Below the pieces are notes generated by a model, which saw nothing but the letters and a program-made list of their open reading frames with translations, had not been told where the DNA came from and did not search any database. A stretch of 64,000 bases of DNA from Ascidiaceihabitans sp. (GTDB taxonomy: Bacteria > Pseudomonadota > Alphaproteobacteria > Rhodobacterales > Rhodobacteraceae), in NCBI GenBank assembly GCA_029251465.1, contig JAQXDI010000007.1, positions 81,381 through 145,380 on the forward strand, written 5' to 3'. Of the stretch, positions 34,842-43,970 are shown one piece after another. Numbering within the stretch: position 1 is the stretch's first letter; the number at the start of each line of letters is the position of its first letter. The translations under genes were made by a program, and so were the position numbers.

Positions 34842-34902
34842 GGGTAAGAAACCTTTTTTGGACATCATTGGCGCAAGGGTGCGCGCGCTGTGCCCAAAAG
34901 AA

Positions 34903-34926
34903 AAGGGGCGTCGCAAAGCACCCCTT
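34903..34926 (-). terminator. Rho-independent terminator after asd
   Basis: On the minus strand AAGGGG (34926-34921) pairs with CCCCTT (34908-34903) across a 12-base loop. It is followed by TTCTTTT. It lies 25 bases after the asd stop codon. Confidence 0.7.
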
Positions 34927-34951
34927 AAATTGTTTCAGCCTTCGGCGGATA

Positions 34952-35974
34952 TCAGCCCTTTTTCAAGACCCGTGTCCCCAGCGTTTCTGCGATCTGCACC
35001 GCGTTCAACGCCGCACCTTTGCGCAGGTTGTCCGACACGCACCACATGTTCAAACCGTTGTCGATCGTGCTGTCCTGACGGATGCGGCTGACGAACGTGG
35101 CATAGTCACCAACGCATTCGATCGGCGTGACGTAACCGCCGTCTTCGCGCTTATCGATGACCATGATGCCGGGTGCTTCGCGCAGAATGTCGCGGGCTTC
35201 GTCCTCGTCGAGGAACTCTTCGAACTCGATGTTGATCGATTCACAGTGACCGACAAAAACCGGAACACGCACACAGGTCGCGGTGACCTTGATGCTTTTG
35301 TCGACGATCTTTTTCGTCTCGGCCACCATCTTCCATTCTTCTTTGGTCTCACCTGAGTCCATGAAGACGTCGATGTGCGGGATCACGTTAAACGCGATCT
35401 GCTTGGAAAAGACTTTTGGTGGCTTGTCGTCGGTCGGGTTGTAGATCGACTTTGTTTGATCCCACAGCTCGTCAGCACCGCCTGCACCGGCGCCAGACAC
35501 GGCTTGGTACGTGGACACAACAACACGTTTGATCGTTGCGCGATCGTGCAACGGCTTCAGCGCCACAACCATTTGTGCGGTCGAACAGTTCGGGTTCGCG
35601 ATGATATTTTTCTTGTGATAATCCAGAACGGCTTCTGGGTTTACCTCTGGCACGACCAACGGCACGTCAGGATCATAGCGATACAAAGACGAGTTATCGA
35701 TGACGATACAGCCTGCTTTGGCAGCAACCGGCGCATATTTTTTCGTCGCATCAGAACCGATGCCGAACAGGGCAATATCCCAGCCCGTAAAATCAAATGT
35801 ATCAAGGTCCTTCGTCTTCAACGTCTTGTCGCCAAACGTAACTTCTGTACCCAAAGACCGACGTGACGCAAGCGCGACAATCTCGTCTACAGGGAACTGG
35901 CGCTCGGCCAGGATGTTCAGCATTTCGCGGCCCACATTGCCTGTGGCACCCGCAATAACGACGCGGTAACCCAT
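34952..35974 (-). CDS. asd: Aspartate-semialdehyde dehydrogenase
   Basis: Reduces aspartyl phosphate to aspartate semialdehyde with NADPH, a shared step to lysine, threonine, methionine and diaminopimelate. The NADP motif VVIAGATGNVGREML is at residues 4-18. The catalytic cysteine is in NPNCSTAQMV, and GAGAGGADELWDQT is a conserved segment. The length of 340 residues and the start at 35974, after GGAGA, are normal; upstream frame is not conserved. Confidence 0.96.
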   Translation of the reverse strand: MGYRVVIAGATGNVGREMLNILAERQFPVDEIVALASRRSLGTEVTFGDKTLKTKDLDTFDFTGWDIALFGIGSDATKKYAPVAAKAGCIVIDNSSLYRYDPDVPLVVPEVNPEAVLDYHKKNIIANPNCSTAQMVVALKPLHDRATIKRVVVSTYQAVSGAGAGGADELWDQTKSIYNPTDDKPPKVFSKQIAFNVIPHIDVFMDSGETKEEWKMVAETKKIVDKSIKVTATCVRVPVFVGHCESINIEFEEFLDEDEARDILREAPGIMVIDKREDGGYVTPIECVGDYATFVSRIRQDSTIDNGLNMWCVSDNLRKGAALNAVQIAETLGTRVLKKG

Positions 35975-36107
35975 CTGATTTTCTCCAATATAACAGGGAT
36001 GGTGGGTGGCCTTTACACCGGTTGACCGCAAGGGGGAAGGGGGCGGCGCACAAGGGCGCGTGATGTGGTGCATTTGACCCAAAGCAATCGTTGGCTAAGC
36101 TGTTTGC

Positions 36108-36473
36108 ATGGCCGATGATTTTCAGGACATTTTTAACGCGCTGCACCCGCTTTACCGCGTGCATGCAGATGCTTGTGTCGTTTTGCGCAACGAGGCAACG
36201 GCCTATTACCTTGGCACCCACGAGGTTCGGGCCAAAGACGGCTACCGCACAGATTCTGGTGGGGTCGAGATCAAAAAAGCCTATGTTTCAGCCCACTTGA
36301 TGCCCGTCTACGTGCACCCAGATATGCTGGACCAGATCAGCCCCGCGTTGCGAAAACGCATGCAGGGCAAGTCGTGTTTTAATTTCAGGACAATGGATCG
36401 CGCGCTGTTTGAGGAATTGAATACTCTGATCACGGCAGGTGTTGCCCGTTTCAAACAAGACGGACGTCTTTGA
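36108..36473 (+). CDS. Conserved hypothetical protein, 121 residues
   Basis: A soluble protein without a signal. The segment KKAYVSAHLMPVYVHPDMLD followed by LRKRMQGKSCFNF looks strongly conserved and suggests a ligand-binding fold; I do not recognise the family. It starts at an ATG 133 bases from the divergent asd gene and ends four bases from an MFS gene that faces it. Confidence 0.65.
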   Translation: MADDFQDIFNALHPLYRVHADACVVLRNEATAYYLGTHEVRAKDGYRTDSGGVEIKKAYVSAHLMPVYVHPDMLDQISPALRKRMQGKSCFNFRTMDRALFEELNTLITAGVARFKQDGRL

Positions 36474-36477
36474 TCGC

Positions 36478-37650
36478 TTAGTCCTTGTTGTCGCGCGAAA
36501 ACAGATAGAGGGCGAGGCCGACAATCATCAGCGCGATGAAAAAGGCGAACACGGCCGTGTAGGGCGTCAGTTGATCGGTGCCTTGGTAGGACGCGTGCAA
36601 AGGCCGGGCGACGAATTGCGCCAGTCCAACACCGCCGATGCTGAACATGTTTAACAAGGTCACGCCACGCCCGGTCAGGTGCGCGGGAAACAAGCCTTTG
36701 CCGTGGGCCATGATCACCGGATACGTGGCCCCAAAGAACCCAATTCCGCACATCAAAACAACCGCCAAAACAATCGAAGACGCGCCGTAAGCGTACAGTC
36801 CGATCAGGCATCCCAGGCCCAAGACGTTCCCGCCAAAGACCACCCATTTGCGCGTGCCCAGCCAGCGATCTAGCGGGCCGTACAGGAACACGCCGCCGAT
36901 CATCGACAGGCTCATGACGACGGCGGCGGTGCCGATTTGAGCGCTGGATAATCCATGCACGTCGTTCAGGTATGGCCCCATCCATGACCCACGAATGGCC
37001 GCCGCTGGCACGTAGCCGACGATCGCAATTGGGGCGATCAACCAGACGGCGGGGATGCGCAGAATATCGATCAGGCTGCCTTTTGTTTCCGTCACGACTT
37101 TGGCCGGATCGCGCACTGTAATTTGCACGCCAATCGCGATCAACGTGCACAAAACCGCAAGCCCGATCATGGTCGCACGCCACCCGATTGTCGCCTCGGC
37201 AAAGGTCATGGGATAGGACGCCAGCAAGTTGCCAACTGTGCCCACCCCGACCATCGTCGCCGCAAGGGTCGCAAACTGCATTGGCGCAAATTCGCGGGCA
37301 AAAATATAAAACGAGGCCATCAAAACCGGCGAGCACCCGATCCCGATCAGGATCATCGCAATGTTGATGTGCATGGCGGTGCCGGCAAGGGCAAACAGCA
37401 GTGAGCCACCCGCGCCGCCGATCAGCAACAACACCGAAGCGGTGCGTTTTGGCCCCAAGGTATCAAGCGACCAGCCGACCGGAATTTGCATCGCGGCAAA
37501 GCTGATGAACCACCACCCGCTTGCGGCGGCCAAGGCCTCTGGTCCGATACCAAGATCACGTTCCAGTGGCACGCTGATCACCGCCAGAAATGCGCGGAAG
37601 AATTGACTGAGCACATAGGCCAGCGCCAAGAGGATCAAACCGGTGCGCAT
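36478..37650 (-). CDS. MFS transporter
   Basis: A 390-residue carrier with 12 membrane segments. MQIPVGWSLDTLGPKRTASV is the loop 2-3 motif of the superfamily (D-x-x-G-x-K/R). Substrate cannot be predicted. It is divergent from the DUF3095 gene and closely convergent with the 121-residue gene. Confidence 0.87.
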   Translation of the reverse strand: MRTGLILLALAYVLSQFFRAFLAVISVPLERDLGIGPEALAAASGWWFISFAAMQIPVGWSLDTLGPKRTASVLLLIGGAGGSLLFALAGTAMHINIAMILIGIGCSPVLMASFYIFAREFAPMQFATLAATMVGVGTVGNLLASYPMTFAEATIGWRATMIGLAVLCTLIAIGVQITVRDPAKVVTETKGSLIDILRIPAVWLIAPIAIVGYVPAAAIRGSWMGPYLNDVHGLSSAQIGTAAVVMSLSMIGGVFLYGPLDRWLGTRKWVVFGGNVLGLGCLIGLYAYGASSIVLAVVLMCGIGFFGATYPVIMAHGKGLFPAHLTGRGVTLLNMFSIGGVGLAQFVARPLHASYQGTDQLTPYTAVFAFFIALMIVGLALYLFSRDNKD

Positions 37651-37751
37651 TTCATGTCTCCTTTACCCATTCGTGATTGGGTGACACGCAAGCCGAACAT
37701 ACGCAAGAGCGCGTGCTAGGTTCACCGACAGATTGCTGCTAGGGTTTTGGA

Positions 37752-38894
37752 ATGAATACAGGTTTTGATTTTTACGACGGGCTGGCACGGGTCGATTCAT
37801 TTGAGGCAATGGCGCTGGGCGAAAGCTACACAAACCTGCCCGAGGATTGGGTTGTCGGCACGTCCGATATCGTTGGCTCCACCAAGGCGATTGCAGCGGG
37901 CAAATACAAGACCGTCAACATGATCGGGGCGGCGGTGATTTCGGCGCAGATCAACGCGTCGGATGGTCATGCTTTGCCCTATGTTTTTGGCGGCGACGGG
38001 GCGGCCTTTGCCTGCCCGCCTGAACACGCGCAAACGGCAAGCGATGCGCTGGCGGCCGTGCAGTGCTGGGCGCGCGAAGAATTCAACATGGCGCTGCGGG
38101 TCGCCATGACAAAGATGGCTGACATTCGGGCGGCAGGCTTGGACGTGGGCGTGGCCCGTCACCGCGTGTCCGACGGTGTGGATTACGCAATGTTTTCGGG
38201 CGGTGGAATTTCCTGGGCCGAGGCACAGATGAAAGCAGGCGCACACAGTTTGCCGCCAGCCCCCGCAGGCACCCAACCGGATTTGACCGGCCTTTCGTGC
38301 CGTTGGAGCCATATGAAAGCGCAAAGCGGCACGATCCTGTCCGTGGTGATCCAAAAAGAAAACGACGCCTCCGACGACGCGTTTTCACATTTGTGCGCGA
38401 CTGTACTGGAGCGGATCGGAACCTTGGATCGCGGCGGCCATCCATCCCCCGCCGACGGGCCCGGCACAGGCTGGCCGCCCCCCGGCGCTGTGCTTGAGGC
38501 GTATGCCTCGCGCGGGGACAAGTCGGTTGCCAAGCAACGCCGCCAAGTTCTGCTTGAGACATTGATCGCCTGGCTGCTGATCAAGACGGGCCTAAAGATC
38601 GGTGGGTTCGACGCCAAAAGTTACAAGCGTGAGGTCGGCGAGAACGCAGATTTCCGCAAGTTCGACGACGGGCTGAAAATGACGATCGATTGCGATGCAG
38701 ACACGGTCCGCGACCTGACCGCACTGCTGGAAACTGCGCAATCCGCGGGCACGATCAAGTTCGGGTTGCACCAACAAGACGAGGCGATGATGACCTGCAT
38801 CGTGCCGTCGATCATGGAAAACAATCACGTGCATTTCATCGACGGGGCGGCGGGGGGATACACCCAAGCCGCCACGCAGATCAAAGAAGGCTAA
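37752..38894 (+). CDS. DUF3095 protein with a nucleotide-cyclase-like fold
   Basis: A 380-residue soluble protein of the DUF3095 family. Residues 34-60 read VVGTSDIVGSTKAIAAGKYK, resembling the first metal site of class III cyclases (F-x-D-I-x-G-S/F-T). FGGDGAAFACP near residue 77 resembles the second (G-D-G). Both candidate metal-binding aspartates are therefore kept, but the usual Asn/Arg transition-state residues are not obvious. The C-terminal half carries a conserved segment around LKIGGFDAKSYKREVGEN. The function is not established; a cyclase-derived nucleotide-handling domain is an inference. Confidence 0.78.
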   Translation: MNTGFDFYDGLARVDSFEAMALGESYTNLPEDWVVGTSDIVGSTKAIAAGKYKTVNMIGAAVISAQINASDGHALPYVFGGDGAAFACPPEHAQTASDALAAVQCWAREEFNMALRVAMTKMADIRAAGLDVGVARHRVSDGVDYAMFSGGGISWAEAQMKAGAHSLPPAPAGTQPDLTGLSCRWSHMKAQSGTILSVVIQKENDASDDAFSHLCATVLERIGTLDRGGHPSPADGPGTGWPPPGAVLEAYASRGDKSVAKQRRQVLLETLIAWLLIKTGLKIGGFDAKSYKREVGENADFRKFDDGLKMTIDCDADTVRDLTALLETAQSAGTIKFGLHQQDEAMMTCIVPSIMENNHVHFIDGAAGGYTQAATQIKEG

Positions 38895-38910
38895 CCCAAG
38901 TTCGCGCATT

Positions 38911-38928
38911 TGTTTCGCGTGCGAAACA
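38911..38928. terminator. 18-base inverted repeat between convergent genes
   Basis: TGTTTCGC-GT-GCGAAACA has 8-base arms and a 2-base centre. It is followed by TTTTC on the plus strand, 17 bases after the DUF3095 stop. It is best read as a terminator shared by the two convergent genes. Confidence 0.5.
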
Positions 38929-38956
38929 TTTTCATTAACAACGGGTTAGCGCGCGA

Positions 38957-39733
38957 TTACTTAACGACATCTTTCCATTTCGCTGACAAGGCGCGCGCGG
39001 CACCGGTCAATGTGACCATGTCGATGCCCACGGCGACAAAGCGCGCGCCAGCCGCCAGCGCCTTGGTGGTCATCTCGTCGTTGAGGCTCAGGATACCCGC
39101 CGCTTTGCCGGATGCAGCGATCTTTTTGATGCTGCCAAAGATGACCTCTTGCATTTCGGGGTGCATCATATCGGCCATGTGATCCAAATCAGCAGACAGA
39201 TCTGCAGGGCCAATGAACACGCCGTCGATGCCGTCGATGGTCAGGATTTCATCCAGTGCCGCCAAGCCTTTGCGGTTCTCGACTTGCACCAAAAGGCAAA
39301 CCTGTTCGTCCGCAGTTTGGCCGTAATCCGGGATCATGCCAAAGCCGCCGCCGCGTGTCGTCGCATAGCCGACGCCGCGAATGCCGTGCGGTGGATAGCG
39401 GCAGGCGCGGACCAATTCGCGGGCTTCTTCCGCGCTTTCGACCATCGGCACGAGGATCGTTTGCGCCCCGATGTCGAGCACTTGTTTGATGATCCATGTT
39501 TCACCGATCGGCACGCGCACGACCGTATCTGACGGGCTGCTATCCAGCGCGATCAGCTGTTCGCGCAACGACCGGATGTCGTTGGGGGCGTGTTCTGAAT
39601 CGACCAGCAACCAGTCAAATCCGGTGGATCCCATCGCCTCGGTCGAGAACGAATTGGCAAGGCTGAGCCAGCAGCCAATGACGGTTTCACCCGCGAGCAG
39701 GGCTTTCTTGAAGGTGTTGGTCGGGGCTGGCAT
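38957..39733 (-). CDS. HpcH/HpaI family aldolase
   Basis: A 258-residue class II pyruvate-dependent aldolase of the HpcH/HpaI family. Signature parts include DWLLVDSEHAPND, VRVPIGETWIIKQVLDIGAQ and DGVFIGPADLSADLD, with the metal-binding Glu in LVQVENRKGL. Likely substrates are 4-hydroxy-2-oxo acids from aromatic or sugar-acid breakdown. The start overlaps the preceding Tat-signal gene by 47 bases. Confidence 0.9.
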   Translation of the reverse strand: MPAPTNTFKKALLAGETVIGCWLSLANSFSTEAMGSTGFDWLLVDSEHAPNDIRSLREQLIALDSSPSDTVVRVPIGETWIIKQVLDIGAQTILVPMVESAEEARELVRACRYPPHGIRGVGYATTRGGGFGMIPDYGQTADEQVCLLVQVENRKGLAALDEILTIDGIDGVFIGPADLSADLDHMADMMHPEMQEVIFGSIKKIAASGKAAGILSLNDEMTTKALAAGARFVAVGIDMVTLTGAARALSAKWKDVVK

Positions 39734-40157
39734 GTGTGCTCTCCTGCAGATGATCGATTTGTTCGTCTACATCTAAAAGCACGCGGTCGTCTTTGACCAG
39801 CTTTTCAGTGGCGTTTTGTATCTGCTGGAAAATATCATTGGCGTGGGGCGCGGTTGGTGTCGGCATCGGTTTAAGCGCGGTGGCAGAACCGAGGGCCGAA
39901 GGGGTGCCAAGCACGCCATCGCGGATCAGCGTGCCGAACAACTGGTTCGCGACACAAGCATCGACGCGCAGATAGCGCGCCAGTTTTGCCGCCGACATTG
40001 TAGGCTGCGCGCGCGCGTACAAATGCGCCCACGCATAGGCCGCAGGTGGCAATTCAGCGGTGGCTGTTGCCGCAGCGGCGGCGGGCAAGGGCAGCATCGG
40101 CAACGTGGCGACGGCCCCGAGGGAGGCGGTAAATTGGCGTCTGTTCATGAATGACAT
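39687..40157 (-). CDS. Small Tat-exported protein
   Basis: A protein of up to 156 residues. The N-terminus carries a twin-arginine signal (MNRRQFTASLGAVATLPMLP) with cleavage likely after the alanine run near residue 30. The mature region has a short helical domain (SAAKLARYLRVDACVANQLF) and a charged C-terminus. No family recognised. The ATG at 40148 would place the RR motif directly at the N-terminus and may be the true start. It lies between the winged-helix regulator and the aldolase, on the same strand. Confidence 0.65.
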   Translation of the reverse strand: MSFMNRRQFTASLGAVATLPMLPLPAAAAATATAELPPAAYAWAHLYARAQPTMSAAKLARYLRVDACVANQLFGTLIRDGVLGTPSALGSATALKPMPTPTAPHANDIFQQIQNATEKLVKDDRVLLDVDEQIDHLQESTHASPDQHLQESPARG

Positions 40158-40194
40158 GTAGTCACTTGCGAGTGGTTCGCAAGTGCTGGGGCGC

Positions 40195-40899
40195 TTAGAG
40201 CACCTTGATCACGTCCTTGCCCACAGCCAGCATATAGCCGCGACGGGCGATGTTTTTGACCAAAAGTTCGGACACCATTTGGTTGCCAAGGGTGTCGCGC
40301 AGACGTTTGATGCGGGTGGCGCCTGCGGCCTCTTCGCAGTCAGCGGGGCTGCGACCCGAGATCATGCCTTCGATTTCTGAACCGGTCAGCACGTCGTCAT
40401 CCATGCGCGCCTCAGCCAGGATCGACATGGTTTCCATCGCGGCGTCAGTCAGTTTGAAGCCCATGTCGTTCAGGTAGACGGTGTTTTCTTCGCGTGAAAT
40501 CAGCAGGGAATTCACCTCGATCCCGGCGCGTTCGATCCGGGCCATGCGACGGTTCATCGCGACCAGCATCACCAGGAACACCAGCGAGGCGATCAGCAGG
40601 GCCGTGGCAAATACCAGCAGCACAAAAATGATTGTGCGGTACGACATCAACACGTCCGAAAACGCGGTGCCCGATTGCGCAAGGATTTCCAGCAGCTTGA
40701 TTTCGGCTTGTGCCGTCAGCCCGTCATTTTCGATAAAGATCTGTTCGACCCGTTCGTTAAACGCATTGGCGTCGGGCAGGTTGAAAAACAGCAAAACGGC
40801 AGCGCCGAGCAGGATCAGGACAATCGCCGCCAGCCCAAAGCCGACCAGACGGGTGCCTGAACGACGCGCCTCAGAAGCGGAGGTAGTAGGGTCCTGCAC
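40195..40899 (-). CDS. Membrane-tethered winged-helix regulator
   Basis: A 234-residue protein with two membrane segments (about residues 18-40 and 88-114) enclosing a 45-residue periplasmic loop. The C-terminal cytosolic part ends in TRIKRLRDTLGNQMVSELLV and NIARRGYMLAV, which matches the OmpR/PhoB winged-helix pattern (helix, LRxxLG, wing RGxGY). This would be a one-component regulator of the CadC/ToxR kind, but with the DNA-binding domain at the C-terminus. The start overlaps a small secreted protein gene by 29 bases. Confidence 0.72.
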   Translation of the reverse strand: MQDPTTSASEARRSGTRLVGFGLAAIVLILLGAAVLLFFNLPDANAFNERVEQIFIENDGLTAQAEIKLLEILAQSGTAFSDVLMSYRTIIFVLLVFATALLIASLVFLVMLVAMNRRMARIERAGIEVNSLLISREENTVYLNDMGFKLTDAAMETMSILAEARMDDDVLTGSEIEGMISGRSPADCEEAAGATRIKRLRDTLGNQMVSELLVKNIARRGYMLAVGKDVIKVL

Positions 40900-41161
40900 T
40901 GTTTTTCCTTTCTGCCAATCCGGATGCGTCGAATGTGGAGACTATAGACAGCAACGTCCAGCCTTGGGAGGCGAGACGGGATTTCAGTTCAGCGCGTGCA
41001 GGGCCTGCTTGGCACGCGCCGTTGATTTGGGCGACGCCGTAATGCAGGCGCAGGGGGTTGTCTTGCTTGGCTTTGTAATCGGCAAAACAGTCTGCGGCAT
41101 GAACGGGTGCGGCAAGGGCCAAAGCGCCTGCGCACAAAAGGGAAAGAAGAATGTGTTTCAT
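40871..41161 (-). CDS. Small secreted protein, 96 residues
   Basis: A 96-residue protein with a signal peptide (MKHILLSLLCAGALALAAPVHA). The mature part of about 74 residues starts ADCFADYKAKQDNPLRLHYG and contains GWTLLSIVSTF; it has two cysteines, which may pair. The family appears conserved in Rhodobacterales but has no known function. It overlaps the membrane regulator gene downstream and is divergent from the basic secreted protein gene; repeated operator-like elements lie between. Confidence 0.68.
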   Translation of the reverse strand: MKHILLSLLCAGALALAAPVHAADCFADYKAKQDNPLRLHYGVAQINGACQAGPARAELKSRLASQGWTLLSIVSTFDASGLAERKNSAGPYYLRF

Positions 41162-41188
41162 GTGACAGAGAATGTCCGCAGCCGCCGC

Positions 41189-41249
41189 GATATTCAATAA
41201 CAAAGCCCCCTGACGTGCCCTGATATTCGATAACAGGGCGCTGTTATTG
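41189..41249. promoter_or_regulatory. Repeated GATATTCRATAACA elements in a divergent promoter region
   Basis: GATATTCAATAACA (41189-41202) and GATATTCGATAACA (41222-41235) are direct repeats 33 bases apart. CTGTTATTG (41241-41249) is an inverted partial copy, and ATAACAG-GGCG-CTGTTAT (41230-41247) forms an inverted repeat. The cluster lies between two divergent secreted-protein genes. Confidence 0.5.
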
Positions 41250-41340
41250 CCTGTCTGACGGGGTTGCCCCCAATTTGGTTGCATCACCGCCGCAACACCA
41301 AACGTGGCACACCGCACAAAGCAACCTGAGGACATACCCC

Positions 41341-41820
41341 ATGCATAAGAAATTCATCGCCGCCATCGCTGCCGCGTCTATCCTGATCACAGGTTTTGCT
41401 GCGGCTCCGGCCTATGCCGGCAATGATGATGCCAAACGCGCACTTGCCGCCCTGTTGGGTGTCGCGATCATCGGGGCTGTTATTCATGACGCCAGAAAAG
41501 ACGAAAAGTCCCGGGTGCATCGTCCGCAAGTGCAGCCACACAAACGTCCAAAAGCAAACAAGCGTCCGCACGTACAGCCGCGTCCATTGCCGAAACGTGT
41601 GAACAAAAAGCTGTTGCCCGGTCAGTGCATGCGCACAATCGAAAACCGTCGTGGCAACCGCGTCCGTGCGTTTGGGCTGCGGTGTCTTGAGAAAAACTAC
41701 CGTTTTGTGAACCGTTTGCCGAACCATTGCTTCCGCTCTGATCGTACGCGCAAAGGTGTTCGCCACGGATTTGGTGCGCGTTGCTTGCGCGCTGAAGGGT
41801 ACCGTTTGGCCCGCAACTAA
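41341..41820 (+). CDS. Very basic secreted protein with two Cys-containing repeats
   Basis: A 159-residue protein with a signal peptide ending in APAYA (about residue 26). A short hydrophobic stretch (LAALLGVAIIGAVIHD) follows. Then comes a 40-residue linker dominated by Arg, Lys, His, Pro and Gln, and two related units of about 33 residues. Each unit starts LPxxC and contains GxRCLxxxYR (LPGQCMRTI... and LPNHCFRSD...). The charge suggests binding to anionic polymers such as LPS or nucleic acid. The ATG at 41341 directly precedes the signal. Confidence 0.7.
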   Translation: MHKKFIAAIAAASILITGFAAAPAYAGNDDAKRALAALLGVAIIGAVIHDARKDEKSRVHRPQVQPHKRPKANKRPHVQPRPLPKRVNKKLLPGQCMRTIENRRGNRVRAFGLRCLEKNYRFVNRLPNHCFRSDRTRKGVRHGFGARCLRAEGYRLARN

Positions 41821-41861
41821 GGTTGGGCTCATAGCAGCGCGTGTGTGTGCGTTGCCAACTT

Positions 41862-41892
41862 GGGGAGGGCGTTCGGGCGTCTTCCCCTTTTT
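41862..41892 (+). terminator. Rho-independent terminator after the basic secreted protein
   Basis: A 10-pair stem (41862-41871 with 41878-41887, two G-T pairs) with loop TTCGGG is followed by five T residues. It lies 41 bases after the stop codon. Confidence 0.85.
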
Positions 41893-41912
41893 CTTGCGCT
41901 CTGGCAAAAGGA

Positions 41913-41958
41913 AACGGCTGCGCCGTTGTTCGATCGATTTAAATCCCGTTCGGGATTT
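41913..41958. repeat. Two adjacent perfect hairpins, REP-like
   Basis: AACGGC-TGC-GCCGTT (41913-41927) and AAATCCCG-TT-CGGGATTT (41941-41958) are two short perfect inverted repeats, 13 bases apart, between a terminator and rnhB. The pair resembles intergenic REP-type elements of alphaproteobacteria. Copies elsewhere in the window were not found by eye. Confidence 0.45.
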
Positions 41959-41997
41959 GCGCAGGAGTATTTTTGATCAAGACAAGCTGGAGGCACG

Positions 41998-42610
41998 ATG
42001 CCTGATTTTGCGTTTGAGACTGAGTTGGGGTGTCGTGTTGCGGGTGTGGATGAGGTTGGCCGTGGTCCGTTGGCGGGGCCGGTGACTGCGGCGGCGGTTG
42101 TTTTGGATCCTACGCGGATACCTGACGGTCTGAACGATTCCAAAAAGCTGACGGCGCGGGCGCGCGAGCGGTTGTACGCAGAGTTGATGGCCTGCGCCGA
42201 GGTGTCGGTTGCCCATGCGTCTGTGGCCGAGATTGATGAGCTGAATATTTTGCGGGCATCCCATTTGGCGATGGAGCGTGCCTTGGCCGGATTGGCGTTG
42301 GCCCCTGAGCATGCGTTGATTGACGGAAACATGATTCCGCGCGGGTTGGAATTGCCAGCCACTGCGTTGGTCAAGGGAGACGCCCGTTCTGTGTCCATTT
42401 CTGCGGCCTCAATTGTGGCCAAAATATGTCGAGATCGTGTCCTAGTGGACTTGGCGCAACACCACCCCGGTTATGGTTGGGAAACAAACATGGGTTATGG
42501 TTCTAAAAAACACATGTCGGCGTTATCCTACCTTGGCGTGACCCCACACCATAGACGTTCGTTCAAACCGGTACACAATATCTTGTATCAAGAAAAAATC
42601 GTAACTGATT

Positions 42611-42612
<2 letters not shown>
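41998..42612 (+). CDS. rnhB: Ribonuclease HII
   Basis: Cleaves RNA in RNA-DNA hybrids and removes single ribonucleotides from DNA. The active site begins with VAGVDEVGRGPLAGPV (residues 13-28: Asp-Glu pair), followed by DGNMIPRGL and SISAASIVAKICRDR (Asp ligands). The C-terminal PGYGWETNMGYGSKKHM stretch is also typical. The length of 204 residues is normal. It precedes ccrM in the same direction, a common alphaproteobacterial order. Confidence 0.96.
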
Positions 42613-43821
<1,209 letters not shown>

Positions 43822-43907
43822 GCGACTTGATCTAACTCTGAAATTCACGAACACCGCCGGTGCCTGCGGCCTTTTACCCAAGGCTAATACCAATGGCACT
43901 CACCTAT

Positions 43908-43936
43908 GCCCCGCCCTAGTTGGCGGGGCTTTTTTT
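43908..43936 (+). terminator. Rho-independent terminator after ccrM
   Basis: GCCCCGCC (43908-43915) pairs perfectly with GGCGGGGC (43922-43929) around loop CTAGTT. It is followed by seven T residues. This is one of the strongest terminators in the window. Confidence 0.92.
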
Positions 43937-43970
43937 GTGCCCTATGGTGGGCGCAAAGAGCGAGGCCAAA

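Noticed and set aside
38911..38928. Possible parS (ParB) site, TGTTTCGCGTGCGAAACA
   Set aside because: Outer bases match the parS consensus, but the repeat is two bases longer in the centre and ends in a T-run between convergent genes, so a terminator is more likely. No parAB or origin genes are near.
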